64,000 nucleotides of DNA from Taeniopygia guttata (GCF_048771995.1 NC_133024.1:42818001-42882000); one strand, 5' to 3'; numbered from the stretch's first letter, positions 1 to 14,583 are shown. Notes: generated from the sequence alone by a model not told the origin. Translations and numbers: made by a program.

Positions 1-3000
1 GAATGGAGTTGAATTCTGGGGCACAGCCTTCATATTTCACAGAAAACCATTGAAAGCCAACTACTCCCCATGGTGCTAAATGTCAGACTTTGAAGTTAAT
101 GAGTTTCTCCAGGAAGATAACTAAAGGCTAGTAGGGAACTCATGGCTATGCACTGGGATATGCTATCGCTTCACTTGCTTGTCCAGACAGTACTGGTGGA
201 AGCTATGGAGAGAGTTTTGAGCTTAAATGCTTGTAAAGTAAATTTCAGCAATCAGGATCAAGGTCGCAGACATGTAAATTACTGAGGCTGCACTCTTCCA
301 TACCACCTTAAAGTGTGCTGCCAGACAGAGCTGCAGTTTGAGCAGACAGAGTAGGCAGGAGCGCGTTAAATTCCCTGGGAATATGAACCCCTGCATTGGC
401 AACATCCTCAGTAGCACAGTAGCTGCGACCTTTGCCACATCTGTCTTCCAATAAATGTCATTTGTGAGGTTTATACTTGAACCAGTGGACTTCTGTCCAC
501 AAGCATAAGGTGTTAGCAGAACAGACCAAAAATCTAGTCAGCACTGGTTCAAAGACAAAACAATCTGCAGACTAGTAAGGAAATACATGAGAGGAATTGA
601 TGGCAGAAGATGCATCGGAAGAATACATTCAAATCAGAAATTAAATCAATCTCTTTAAAAGTGATTTCTGAGTGGTGGAGGGAATTTTTACAGGGGGTGG
701 AGGAGAGACTGGTGCAGCAGGGTTGGAGGCCCAGACAGAGAAGTGCAGATTTCTGTACTCAGGCCATGGTGTTCACTGCTTTTGCATCAAGAATTATTGA
801 TACCCTTGTAGCTATCAGCATGTCACAAGTCTTCAAAGGGCTCAGCTATCCCAGAACAGGTAAGGACACAGAGCAAAAAGGGTGGCTGTGAACCTACAAT
901 CTTTTTGTTGCACCCTGGTAAATGGGCATATTAGCAAAGATAGGGTGCTTATCTCTAAAAAAAAAAAAAAAAAAAAAAAAATCTTTGTAAGTAACTGTAA
1001 AGTAACTTCTGGACTTCTGGGCAGGATTTTGGCCACGAGTTTCCACTGATGTCACTCAGGTTCTCCCCTTACTCTAGCACAGAGTGAGGCATCTGTACAC
1101 TTACAGCCTGGTTTGATCTTTTCCATGGAAAGAAGTGAGTCTTCAATAAAATATGTCCTGGCACCGTGAAGAAATACAATTTTTATCTCTGTGAACAACA
1201 ATATCAGCACTACTGGTATGTGACAAGCTTTCAATTTAACCCATACAGCTGTTGTGTGAGCTCTCACACCCTGAAGTCACTCATGAGGCAGCCTGTAACC
1301 CCTCCCCGAGCAGCAGCATCGCCTTTAGTTACCAAGTAGCCACCAGCTGTTGTGCCAACACACCCTGGTACTTCCAGCCAACAGTGGTTGTGTGGGCTGA
1401 CCAACCTCTCTGAAGGCTCCCAGCCCAGCTCTGCTGCAACATGCAAACCACAGGGCTGCCCTTACCCCGGGCGTGCTGCGTGGCTCCCCTGCCTCCGTCA
1501 TGTTTGCCGTGGAACAGCAAACACAGATGCCATGAGCAGATGCTGCATTTCAAGAGAGCAGCACTGTTTCTCCTCAGACAGACAACATCCTGCCCAAACC
1601 CTCACGACAAACCTGTGTCAGCCACAAGGGAATGTTAAACACCCTGGCTGGCTATAAGAATACAAAGAGGGGTGTGCTCCAGAGGGGTGATGGGGACTGT
1701 CCGGAAGGATTGGCGCTGCTGAAGGAGAATGCGGCAGGGGAGCAGCCTGTGCATGCAAAATCCAAAAGGAGTGGAGGGCACCACTCTCTATGCACCGGAA
1801 AACAAATCCTTTGACAGCCCCACCTGTGTCCAACGGACAGTTCCACCTGAATCCAACAAAGGTAAAAACCCGGAATTCTGACTAAACCTTAACCAAACTG
1901 GGTTCTCAAATACCACTCAAATTCTGGGTATGCCCTACTTGTTAGGATAGGGCTGGATTAACTTGGTGGGGGGGAAGGCAGGAGCAGGTCCTCTCTCAGC
2001 ATGGATTCATCCTTCATTTTTGAGGTGTTTATACACAGCCAAAGAGAGTCAAGAGGTCTCTAATGACTTTCTGATCACAGCAGTCATTGACCCTGTGTGA
2101 GTGGGATGAAATCTAATATAAAGCTTTACTCAAGACAATGCAGACCAGAGTATTGTAACAACTAATCAAAATAAATTATTATTCTTTCTCAGAGCAATGT
2201 ACTTTTTATGGAATTTTAAGGAATAAATGAGAAGTAAAAAACAGCTACTCTCAACAATTCAGTAACCACTTCCTTCTCCAGGACCCAGACAATTGCTCCA
2301 GGCTATGAAATGCACCTGAAAATACTTTTGAGACTGTCAGGATTTAATCCAGAAAAAAAAAAAATTGAACAGCCAAATTAGGGGAACAGTCCAAAACAGC
2401 ACCCTCAGCCTGGGCCCCACCAGTGCTTCTTCTTTCCTCTTCCTTAGCCAAAATCCATGTCTATTATAATCACTCTCCTAGTCTGTTTTGATGGGCATAT
2501 GTTCTGGGTCTTGGAAAGACAAGTGTTAAGAGTGAACAATAACTTTTAACAGGACTACTGACCAATAATGTATTGGGAGCAAAGACTTTTAACACCAGAT
2601 AGCTGCATCACTAAGGTTAAGCTTTCTCCGTTGTTTGAGAAAAATGTTCTTTGCCCTCTTTTTGTCTTAGTAATCACAGTTTGTGCATCACTGATGAATA
2701 GTTAAGCCTGCTTTTTTCTTTCTGCAAAATCAATTCACACGTCTCTTCCTGAGCAGATGGAGGCTTCCTTACCTGAGGGTGTACAACTGCAGAGAGGAGC
2801 AAGTGAGCAGCACACAGACACCCACTCTTATGCCCACAGATTTCAGTGTTATGTGGCTAAGGGGCAAATCGGGGATCCACTCCCTGCTCAGCTGTCATAC
2901 CTTTCCTTCCCTTCCTCTATTAATACATTAACTTTCATTTCCTACCCTAGAATAGGAAACTACTTGTTTCCCCTCTCAGGGCTCGGTTAGGCAACTGCTT

Positions 3001-3403
3001 ATAGCAAACCTGTGCATTACCAGACCAGCTGTCATCATTACTCTCTTTGGATCAGGTCAGCAGTGAAGTTGACCTGCCAGTGTGTACTCAGTGTTTATGG
3101 CAGATGGAGCTGGGCACTCCACCTTCCCTTCACCCTTGGGTGTGCTACCCATTTTGCACAGTGCAAACGCTTCATAGGTGGTTACAAGATGCTCTGCTTG
3201 AAAGTGCTGTGTTGAAAGCATTGGCTCAATGCACCTCTGGCATCTGTCCCTCTGAAGTATTCTCCAGTTCTTCTTTATTGGAAAACATGTTATCTGCCAT
3301 CTTCCAGACCTTTCTGCATCACAGGAGATACTTTCCAGGCAGGTAGTCTGGCTAAATTGTGGACAAGAATTAATTCCTACCCATTGCAGAACACAATCCA
3401 GGG
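1..3403. other. Gene-free sequence left of the first CR1
   Basis: AT-rich, with the 25-nt poly(A) at 957-981 and a slightly GC-richer stretch near 1.26-1.83 kb. Open frames are short, overlapping on both strands and without family resemblance. I recognise no gene or further repeat. Confidence 0.6.
957..981. repeat. Poly(A) tract, 25 nt
   Basis: An uninterrupted run of A in gene-free sequence. No upstream retroposed gene body was recognised to explain it as a poly(A) tail. Confidence 0.9.
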
Positions 3404-4052
3404 TGTGCCCAGGTGGCCAAGAAGGCCGATGGCACCCTGGCCTGGATCAGCACTGCTGTGGCCAGCAGGAGCAGAGCAGTGACCGTCCCCCTGTGCTCAG
3501 CACTGCTGAGGCCACAGCTCCAATCCTGTGCTCAGTTCTGGGCCCCTCACTGCAAGAAGGACATTGAGGGGCTGGAGCGTGTCCAGAGTGGGGCAGCGGG
3601 GCTGGGGAAGGGTCTGGAGCACAAGTGCTGTGAGGAGCAGCTGAGGGAGCTGGGGGTGCTCAGCCTGGAGAAAAGGAGGCTCAGGGGAAACCTCATCACT
3701 GTCTACAGCTGCCTGAAAGGAGGGTGCAGCCAGGTGGGGCTTGGTCTCTTCTTCCAGGTAATAAGCAACAGAACAAGAGGAAATGGCCTCAAGTTGCACT
3801 GAGGAGGTTTAGATTTTATTAGGAAAGATTACTTCACTGAAAGGATTACCAGGCATTGGAACAGGCTGCTTAGGAAAGTGGTGGAGTTGTCATCCCTGGA
3901 GGTGTTAAAAAAATGTGTAGATATGTCACCAGGGGTTGGAATGACACAATTTAGTGGTGAACACAGCAGTGCTAGGTTAACAGTTGGACTCAGTGACTTT
4001 AGAGGTGTTTGACCTTAGAGGTGTTTTCCAATCTAAATGATTCTATGATTGT
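3404..4052 (+). repeat. CR1 LINE, 5'-truncated 3' end
   Basis: An open frame from about 3413 to 3802 encodes the C-terminal end of the CR1 ORF2 protein ([46 protein letters not shown]). It is followed by the CR1 3' region and the terminal ATTCTATG-type repeat at 4038-4050. The apurinic endonuclease domain and most of the reverse transcriptase are missing, so it is a dead insert. It is close in sequence to the copy at 62.8-63.4 kb. Confidence 0.93.
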
Positions 4053-5418
4053 AACTCTTCCCTGGAAGAGAGAGTCAGGGATTCAAGTCAGTGCATTCTT
4101 TGGCTTGATTTGATAATATTAACAAGACCAGTACTTTGTCCATAGGACCTACACAACCATCTGACATCTAATAGACTGCTCAGGCTGGATGACATGAGAC
4201 TGACCTGTGTCAACTCTGGATAATAGAAGTATCTTTTAATCCAGCAGGAACAGCCAGGGAGCCACACTCTGATCCTCTGCAGAGCTCCTGTGGGCCTTAT
4301 TATGCTTTTGAGAAGCAGAAATCTGTGCCAGGTCAGAGAAGAAACTTGTTATTCCAGGAAACATTAGAGGAATGTTGCTTCATTAGCTTGAGCTAAAGTT
4401 CAGTTTTTCCACCCCGACACACTGATAAGGGTTGAAGTTTTTGATGATTGCCTGGGCAATAAGGGCACGAGAACCTTGCTAGCCTGTGTTGTTTTGTACG
4501 TGCAATCCTCATAGTAATAAGAAGTTATTGGTTCTGTGCCAATTATCTTCTGAGGTTGCCAGCACGTGGCTTGTATATGACCAGCCTGAGAGAACAGAAG
4601 GTGCTGAGGAAATGTCAGCCAAGGAGTAATGGAGGAGTGTGTGTGGTATACGGGGGGGCAGGATGCATGGGATACCCTGAGCCAAGGAGCCTGCCTGCTC
4701 CCCACCCCCAGAGGCATAACTGCGTGCCTTTGCCTCTTACTGTCCCCCAAACCATTTGAACTGGAAGAAAATGAAGGTCTTGCCCTGTGAGTGCTCTCAA
4801 GAAATACAGTATATTAAACTTGGTTGGAGAGAAAAGTGGCCAAGCAGAGCCCCGTTCAAATTCAGGGAAACTGGTAAAAGACAAGTCATAATGATTTAGA
4901 AAATGTTGTTGGACCCCAAATACTTACAGTGAGGTTGGCAGAACTCAGAGACCACATCCAGTTAGAAAAGTGCTGAACACAGCTGGAGACAGATGTAGGG
5001 CACAGAGCTTTCTGCATCCAGCAACAAATCAGAATGGGACTTAGTGTGATTAATGGCCAAGGCTGGTGCTTCTGGCTTTACTGTACTAGCCAGGCATAAC
5101 AGAGCTGGTTTAGAAATGTCAGGGAAATACATCTTATTTTCGGCAGAAAACTGGAAATAAAAACATGACTGTATAAATAAATAGGTTTTACCAACTAACC
5201 TTAAACTCCCTTCTTCAGCTGAAATTCAGACAATTAAAGATTTAAAAATGAAGTAGGCAAGAGCACAAAATTCCCATCCCAGTTTCATTAATATGAGATT
5301 GTTTCTAAAATCAGGTTATTTGGGTTATCAGGTTATATTCCCTCCGAACAGTCCTCGGTTCTTCAATCCATAACCACTCATCTCAGACCCAGGTTATTGT
5401 AATTGTCCAAGCTAGGAA

Positions 5419-5459
5419 TTTCATAAACACCTTAGCACCTTCATAAACACTTTAGCAGG
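5419..5459 (+). repeat. Imperfect 20-bp tandem duplication
   Basis: ttcataaacaccttagcacc is followed directly by ttcataaacactttagcagg, differing at two positions. Confidence 0.75.
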
Positions 5460-8346
5460 TTGATGCCTGTAAGATAACCATAATCTCAGCAAGAAATATT
5501 GCTGATCCTACCTATAAATCCAACCTTGGATTTGGGTTGCAATCTCATTAACGCATGCCTTGTCCAAAACTCATCACAGAGGATGTGCAGGAGGTGATGA
5601 GTTTTCTGAGCAACCTTCTGAGTGCACAACAGAGACAAAAATTGCAGCCATCTGCCTGCAGCATCCCTAGCACCCACCCTGAGGAACTTCATGACGTATA
5701 TGGTACGCATTGAGCCCTGTCCCCGTGGAGGAAGAAAATTTGTTCTGAAATCAGATCCAGTGCCCATGTGAATGTCTGTCACACTCACTGCTCTGTATTT
5801 TGTATCCCCTTTCTGTTGTGTTTTATTCAGAAGTTTCAGATTCCCATCACAGGCTATCAGGTTGCACATGATAGCAAGTGAGAAAAAAGGTGTGCTGTGT
5901 TATTTGAGCTCAGTCTCACCAGGTTTATCACAGACCCAAAAGTATCCCCTGTAGGCAGCAAGGCCTTTTACTGAACAATGCACAGCTTGCTACACTTCAC
6001 ACATGACTAGGTGCAAATCCTTATTTACTGAGTTGCTGAAAATTTAGCTAAGCTCCAGATTGAAAAAAAAAAGAAAAAAGATGTGACAGGATTTACCTAC
6101 CCATAAATTTGGCAGGACTGTGTCTCTGCTGGTCCTTGTCTTTTCAGCAAAGTGTCCAGGCACACAGGAGGAGTGGAGGGCTCTGCTCCCCTCTAAAACC
6201 TCAGAGATCCCCCACTTTTCCATACAGATCACCCTACCTCCGTGCTTCCCACTAGTCCAAAAGGGGCTGAGCCCCACAGAGGCACGTGCCCAAGCATGGC
6301 TTCTGTAGTGTGTTACTGGCACAGTCTGGATATGATCATCCCATCTTAAGAGGGAAGAGAGCTATGGGCAGGGCAGGTGGGCCATACCTCCCCCTCTCGG
6401 GGCAAATAATGGCCCTGGTTTTATTCAGTAGCACAAGCACAGCTGTGCAGGGCTAACACTGTGCCAGGCTGGTCAGCCTCAGCACAGCCTGACATGCTGT
6501 TGCCCAGCTCTCCAAGCCTCCTCACAAGGTACACCTTGTTAGACCTTCATTTAAGTTCTTGTGGGCTGAGATTAAAAGCAAAGTGTTAAACTGAGCCCGG
6601 GAGAGGAGCAGCAGCTCTGGGCCTCCTGACAAATTAACAGTGTCACAAGGGACATCTGTCCCACTTACAGTCCATGAAATATTTCTGAAATAAACTTCTG
6701 GAATGTGGGAAGAAGGTCTGATAGGACCTCACCTCCTGGAATTAACAAGGCACCAGAAGTACTGTAAGGTCACAGACTCATGGCCCTCGTCTGCTGCTTG
6801 GATTTGTAGGATGGAGGCACGTAGTCGAGAAGCCCCTTGTGCCAAGGGCCATTGAGGCACAGGATTAGCCATGACCACATGTGCAGCCCTGGAAGCAGGT
6901 GCCAAACCCAAGCACGTCTCACAACTCAGAAGGAAAGACACAGGCTTGTCATCTCTGGAGAATTCATTAGGCAGTTGACTGCCCCTGGCCTTTGTGCATC
7001 CATGCAGGCCACAAGAACATTCCCTCCCTAAGCTGGACTATGGATCTGTCCAGCCTCTCATGTTGATGTTTGATATCCACTTCCCAGGGGAGGAAGAGAC
7101 GAGGCACAGCTGGGGCAGCTGGAGCCGCACAAGGAGGAGCACGGCACCCAGGCAGCAGCGCTGGGCCAAGCACAGACAGAGCAGCACAGCACCAATGCTG
7201 CTGCACCCACACTGTGAGCGCAGCACCCCAATGCAGGGGGCTGCTCAGGAGCTCCAGTGTCACAGCAGTGCCCTCTGGAAGCAGCATGCAAACAGGACCC
7301 AGGGGAATTGCCCAGTGCCCACAGAGCCTATGCTATGATCTCACGGTGTTGTAAAAGTCAAAGGCAAGTCAGGGAACCTTAGAAAGCCAAAGTATGGGAA
7401 TTTTATGGCATTTTCCTGCTTACATTCTAGGTACATAATCAATGCATATCGGAGGAGGTGAATGGTTAATAGCTACTCTCCTAATTTCAGGTGTTCCTAA
7501 AGCATAGTGTGGTCTACAGATGGGAATTGCTGATAGGAGGCACTCCTCACCACAGGAATATCCTGGTATCTGCCATAGAAAGGTAATGCAAGCAGAGTGG
7601 CAACCCTTAATTTCTCCTTAACCAGCCTTTCAGCCTAGCTAGCACATTAAAACCTAAAATCAGCTTGGTGACAGGAAGGCAGGAAGAGGAGGCAGGCCGA
7701 TGTGTTTCAATGTCTTTTACCTGACTCATGCTGCATAATTTCCTCATTCCGCATAATCCCAGTGACCAGAAATTTCAGGAGTATTAAATTAGCTGTGTTG
7801 GAGTTTGTATGCACCTTTTCCCATTAGGAACATTCCCTGAAAACTTCTGGTAAAGACTTATTTTAACACTTCTTTTTTTCCCTAAAAAACATTTAAGCTA
7901 AGAAAGCTGGAGAAAATCACTAACACTTGAGTGAGATTTTAAAATGCCTCTTCTCCTGTTTTCCTCTTGATAGAACTGGGGAAGAATTAGTCACAGTTTA
8001 TTTCTCACTATCTTTCCTGAGGGCAGTTCACTGAGGTGATGAATTCACATAAATTCATCTGATCTGTAAATACTGTACTATTCCTTAGTTTTCCTATAAT
8101 ATGTTCCTGGACAAATGCAAGAATTTCAGTAGAGAAGCAGTTAATGTTTGCTGCAAATAGTAGCTGTAGTGAGCTCAGGGAGAAATAGCACAGCTGGCAA
8201 AACAACATCTCTTTAGGGCCTGATTTAAATCCCAGGAAATCCATAGAGGTTGTCATGTTTTTAGTTCAAGCAATACTTATTCTGTCCATATCTTGGACCT
8301 TTCACACTCTTGTGAATATTGGATGGATCTGCAGGACAAGCTACTG

Positions 8347-8487
8347 AAAAAAAAAAAAAAAAAAATTGAAAATGTTTTCAGGTCTACTTATTTCATTTGG
8401 ACAAAAAATTATTTGAAAAAATGTGTGTCTCATTCAAGAGAGAAAGAGGAAAGTCTGAAAATATTACTTATACAAAAAAAAAAAAAA
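8347..8487. repeat. Two poly(A) tracts (8347-8365 and 8474-8487)
   Basis: Runs of 19 and 14 A about 110 bp apart in AT-rich sequence. No associated retrocopy was recognised. Confidence 0.85.
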
Positions 8488-11400
8488 ATTGTTTTTTTCA
8501 TTCAAAAGCATTATTTGTTTACTTTATAGACAGCAAGACCTTTCCTTTCAATTTCAAAGCTGAGGATCACTAAAGCCCAAGCTATAGTCTTTCCATTTGA
8601 AAAAGGGCATACTGGAGAGCTCTTAGCTGTAAGTAGTTCATGAACAATGAAACTATTGCATTGAATCCTTTTTATTCCTGGATAAACCCAGAGAAGAGAA
8701 CAGGGGAAAAAATATGAAAAAGGCGTATACAGAAAGGCAGCAGGATTTTATTTTTTGCTCACCGGTCTGTATGCCCCATCAGGTCGTGGAGAGAAAGGAC
8801 AAACTCAGCATCTCTGGAGACCCTTCTATGGGATGTTAGCCAGTGCAGGCCACTGTGGACAGCGGGGTGGTGCTAGGGCAGATTTCTGCCTTGGTCCCAA
8901 CCACCCCTTGTGGGAAGAGTTTAACCTGCAGCTCCCCAGGAATGGGGACGAGCCTTCCTGAGCCAACCTCATGAGATCAGTGCCAATCCCTTCACAGGAG
9001 CACAAGGATCCATGCACGTCCAGCACTTTCAGGGAAGAGCTGTGCTGCAGTTCAGCTCTACACAGTACCAGGACAGCTTTGGTGGTATCTGCAGAGGCCA
9101 GAAAGCTCAAGAAGAAAGTCCTGCTGAAGGAGTGGGTCAGCTTTTCTGTATTACTACTTGAGTTCTCCAGCTTTCACAGGCTACCTTCTTCAGTCTCAGG
9201 TGGAGATGAATAGAGAAAAAGCAGCTGCATAGGTATGTATGAGCACAAGGCATTTGCATTTCTTTCTACCATAGCCCAAAGAACCAGACAGATAACTTCT
9301 TTTGCTGTTCTTGGAGATGGAGAAGAACCAGAAAAAATATTTTCATAACTAGACACCATTAAGGGTGCCAAAATAACCCTCATCTGTTATAAGCATTTTA
9401 TTCCAATACAGACCTGAGAACAGAAAGAACACGGCCATAGCACAAGCTGCTCTCAGCAAGGAGGAAAGGGAGTCTAGATATGAAGCCTGGAGTTCATGCA
9501 GGATTCACCACTAACCCCTTTATTGCGACTGAAATAAATTGGCTTAAAAATTGCAAGCCAAACCCAGCCGGGATCAGTCTCACTTATCAAAGCTGTACAT
9601 TAGAAAGTGTTTGTATTGTTCATATACTTTATGGGCTGTAAATCTTCTGTAACAATTTAGGAAACTTGGAGGTTTTTTGTCTCTTTCAAATATTATTTTT
9701 TCAAAAACCACAAATTCCCTGCTCTTGCTCTAAGTAGCAAGATTTCCCTGTTGGTACAATGACATTTTATGATTCTGAATATGGGTCTTTTACCAGACCT
9801 TTGGAGCTTATAATTCCTGTGAGGAGATAATCTGAAGGCCTTGGTGTTTATGAACAGGCAAAGGACAAATTCCAATGCTTGATAGAGGGTTGAAAGCTAA
9901 TCTTCACAGACACTGAATTTCAAGCAGAGTTTGCCTCTTCAGTCATTAGTCCTTGCTGCAGCAGAACCTGAAGAATCCTTTACAGCTCACAGCTGCACCA
10001 ACCCTGTTCCAACGTGCTCCTGAGGCCTGGCAGGTTTCCTGGGATGAGCAGCAACCAAGGCACAATGTACAGCCAGAGCCTGCTGTTGACAACGTGGCCA
10101 AGGCAACATCACGCCATGGCTGCCATGGGTCTGGGGCTCCAAAGCTCCCCCCACAGCTATCCCTGGAATGTGAATCCATCCCTGCCAAAGGACACCTGTC
10201 AGCTCTTGCTTCAAAATCTCATTAAGGACTGGCTGGGCATTATCTAATCCAGAAGGACTTGTTTGGATGAATTATTTCTACAGTGAGGATCCTACAGTAT
10301 AATGTTTCAGCTGAAGTTTGGTGCTCTTATTCTTCCAGGCATGGAAATCAAGAGAACAAATGGAGAAGGATTAGGAGAACTAGATAACTCTTCACTGAGG
10401 GCACTAGTTAAATAATCCACTGTCACCTTCAGCCCTTGTCTGACTACTAAGAGGCAATCCCAAAAATGGATACAGCTGATGAAATCAAAGTAAACAACAA
10501 AACCACAAAAACCTTGTAAGTGTTCTTGGCCTGAAAAAAAAATCTTCACATACAAGTAAAGTGTTTTAAGACATTTAAATAAGTTCCTTAGTTATACAGT
10601 GGAAGGAACGTGGGTGTGCAGTTAACTTGCTGAGTGCTTGCAGCCCAGCTGGCATCACCTTGACTTCAGGGCCTCCTGAGAGCCACACTCCAATTTGGAA
10701 CTGAAGGGAGCCAGGACAGAGAAGTAAAAACTCACCAGTGCCACTGGCTCTCAGATCCCAACCCCTTTGTTTGACTAGTGACAAAAAAGTAAACAAAAAA
10801 GTGACAACATAATAAAAGTATAACTCGGGGGGTGGGGGGGGTGTCCATTCCCTCCACCCCCAGCCTGGCTGGGTGCCGAGCTCCCCGCAGGAGAAGAGCC
10901 AAGCTGCAGCATCCCAACAAGTGCTTAAGTGCATGTTTAGCTGTTTGTGAGTCAGCTGCTGATTTCAGAATGGCTCTTCTCACTCAGAATTGAGTGCACT
11001 TGAGGATCTTTGCTGAATCATTCCATAGGCAAATTGTTATGCAGGCATGTTATATTCAAATGGTGATGCCCTTAATGAAAAAAATGTATCTAGTCTTGTT
11101 CCAGCCATTTGAGATTTTGCCACTGACCAATAGAGGGCCTTTCTGTAGTCCAAGAAATGTCACGAAAATGCCAATACCACTGAAGTTTAACCAGTTTCAG
11201 CTTTTTAGAAGCTTTCCATCCCATTAGCCAGAAGTCACATGTTCAGGCAGTACATGAAATGGTAATTTCCGATACCTAATCCTTGCTCTGTGTGTAGCAG
11301 GGTGACTCCATGTACCATGGCCTACAGAGACAAAGGGAGAGACCATGTTCCTGCAGTCTGGTCCCACATATTCAGCCAAGACAGGCTAAGGACACTTTGT

Positions 11401-14188
11401 ACCTCAGTTACTGTCCCCATTTTCTCCAAACCCAAGTCCCTATCATCCCATGAACCTTCAATGATGCATTTTACAGCACTGGGTGAAAATATCCCCCACA
11501 AGCTGTACTGGGAAAAGCAAACCTGATCTTCCCTAGGCTGAGGGAACTGACTCCAGGTCTTTAATTTCCCATGTGAATGCTGTAGCCATTTCTCATTACG
11601 CTCCAAGCAATCAGTTGTCACAACAATCACCAGTGCCACCATTTAATTTAGTGAGGACCCTGTTCCTGGAGGCGTGGGGACAGAGGTGCAGAGACCAATA
11701 TATGGTCCAAGAGAACCAGGTACAAGAGAACCACCTCTGGATACCTCTGAGTGAGCTGTGATGCCAACCCACGCTCCTTGTTCAGACCCCAGAGCCAAAC
11801 ATTGGAGCATGACGAGTATGGGCAACATGCAGGAGCATGCTGCTGTTTGGCTTGAATCATTTGATGGGATACATTGGATCTGGGGCAATTCAGTTCTGTC
11901 TCAGTCCCTTTTCAGATCCCAATGATCATTACCACAGCTAGCCTGACCGGATTAATTTTGGGATCACTGGCCATCTTCTCACAGGTCTTCAATGTCATTG
12001 TCTGCTCAGAGTCTCATCCTGGTGCTGGGTCAGTAAAGGAAGGTGTTGCCCTTTGTATCACTGTTTTGCCTGTTGTAGCATTGGCACCTACTGGAGGATG
12101 CCATAAATCAGCCAACGTAAGGGCAAAGTACTCCATAAAGGCATATAGAGAAAAGGCTCCCAAGAATCCTCAGTAAGCCTCAAAAGTCCTGGCTGGCCTT
12201 GCTAGAAGCAGGAGGTTGAACTTACTACCAAAAACTTATGATGATTTCTAATTGATTTAGCCCCTGCTGGTTGTTGTTAATCTGATCCTTTTGATTCTAT
12301 TTTGCATTTGGTTTTTTGGGGTGCTTTTAATTGCTGCAATGTCTTCTTCAGTACTGTGTTCTTTAACACCTCAGTTGTGTATGTCCTTGCAGAGGGAGTA
12401 TTGGTTGGGTTGCTCCACACAGGTACAGTGTAGCCAAAACAGAGGCCTGACAGCTATAGAAGAGACATGCACTTCTATAACATTAATAAGAGCTTGCCTT
12501 CAACCTGTACACTAAAAAAGGGCTATTACCAACTGCGTGCAAGTATTTTGTAACATTTTGTGATGGCATTGATAGGCACAATTTTTCAAAAGCATGTGAG
12601 CTAGGTAATCATCAAAGGGGCAAAGACAGCTGTAATTACACATTGGAGGTATCCCAGTAAAAAAAGTTTCCAGAGGCAGAAGAAGCATAGGGGCATAGAA
12701 ATAGATGGGATAAGAGCTGTTGGCAATACAATAGAAAATAGCACAAGTGGCATCAGGAAGAGGAGACCTTCTGCCCCTGTTTGGAGAGTGTCAGTAGCAT
12801 GAAAACATAAGGCATCAACAAGGAAAATTAGAGCACTACCTGTGCTCTGAGTTGTCTTTCTGATGAACTGTCAGGACCTCAGTGATTATGAATGACCATG
12901 ACTGTAGCCAGCAGTGCAAACTGTTATCTCTGTGGTATCATACACTCCCAGATAATTTATGACTGTCAGAGACTAAGACTGTTCTCTATGTAGTGGCAGT
13001 GCTTAATATGGTGCAAGAAATGCCCATTTGCAAGTGTGTTGCTAATGAATAAATTTAGCAGATGATTTCACTTTAGAGTTAAGTTGGTATGATTTACCAG
13101 TCTTCCAAATCCGTGGTCTTGAGCAGCCTGGAGCATATAATGAAAGATATATTCAGTTACATAGGCAGGATTTACCCAAGCTGTAGCTGTACCTTGTGTC
13201 AGCTAATACGTAAGTACAATTTTATTCCCACATTAATAGCTGCAGTGTAGCCAAGGGCTGTTTATGAACTTAACAGTGATTTGGTTGCTGCCCTTTGAAT
13301 TAGGACCTGGAAACCAGAACATTTGCTTGAAAGGTGAAACACGAATTGCTGGGTTAGGAGGTCATTTGCCTGATGGCTTTGCACCTTAAGATTCCTATTT
13401 TCAAGTACTTCTAACTACAGTATATTCACATATGATTTTCAGTTTAAGTGGAGTATTCCTGTTTGCTAATACGCTTCCTCATGCTGGAGCTGCAAGAGGG
13501 ACTTCAAAGACACTGTGAAATTCATTATGAATCATAAGACTTGACACATTTGTACCAACTGAAAACTGAAGTTCTTGAAGATTCAACCTGGACTTTGATT
13601 GATAATAGGACTCCAAACATGTCAGAACTTTGAATCTGTTTCAACAAGGGCAAGGAATTAAATCAGTCCACTGACTCAGTTACAGTATCAGGGAAAGGGC
13701 TCAAACTCACAATTAAGAGATCTCGCTTTCATTTCAGGTTCAGCTAACCCTCAGTCTTTTCTATCAAGAGCTCACTGATGTCTCCAGACATTTCCCTGCT
13801 TATCAAGCTTATCTGAAAACCTCCTTTAGGTGTATTCTTCCCTTCTCATTGTCTGCAATCAAGCATGGATGCTTTTTTCACAATCAGTATGAGCTCAATG
13901 TTGATAAAGATGTTCTTCTGGTCTTGGCTTCTCCACCAAGGTGGCTGTAAAAAACTACAGCCCATCTGCCTTTGTAATGAAAAGGATGAAGAGGAACGTG
14001 ATTTGGAAATGATGCTGTGCCTATTTACAAGGCCAGCTTGAGCTATAATTAGGCAGTGCTCAACTGGATGTGAAGGAGGTGCCTGAACTGTAACGTAATA
14101 CTTGTGTGGAACAGAGTAGAAACAAATTTGTAATGCCAGACCCAAACACTGGATAAAATTTGGAATAAAATTGAGCAGATGAATATTT

Positions 14189-14208
14189 GGGGGGGGGGGG
14201 GGGGGGGG
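14189..14208. repeat. Poly(G) tract, 20 nt
   Basis: An uninterrupted run of G between AT-rich flanks. Such runs are rare and error-prone in sequencing, so the length should be treated with caution. Confidence 0.85.
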
Positions 14209-14583
14209 CAAAATACGGGATTAAAATCTACACTGGATTTTTCTACTCACATTTTACACCAAACCTTCTTTTTAGTCTACAAATTAACTCCCTCCATGCC
14301 TAAATGTTTCCATCCCAGAAAGAAAGAGAGGCAAGAGCACAGACAGGGGAGAGCACTAGACAAGCTGCAACTATTTTTTGAATCTCATTAACTATTTAAC
14401 TCAGGATGTGTAAATAAAATTAATCCCTCAACTGTACTGCTGTCTTGTATCTGCCAGACCTTCTGAGGGCTCATGGCACCTCCCCAGCCAGGGAGAAGTC
14501 TCCCTGATAGCATATGGAGCAAAACCACATTTGGTAAATATGGGGATGAACCAAAAGGACAGGTATTTGGAAGCTAGATGAAC

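Larger units (their letters stand above)
4053..14583. other. Gene-free sequence between CR1 and SINE
   Basis: No exon or known gene recognised. GC-richer patches occur at about 6.96-7.35 kb and 9.95-10.22 kb, and a G-run cluster (ggggggtggggggggtg) lies near 10.83 kb. A plus-strand open frame at 11874-12176 encodes a hydrophobic segment (IPMIITTASLTGLILGS), followed by another hydrophobic frame at 12291-12515. Neither resembles a family I can name. Confidence 0.55.

Noticed and set aside
3413..3802. 129-codon frame that looks like a protein gene
   Set aside because: It is the end of CR1 ORF2, not a host gene.
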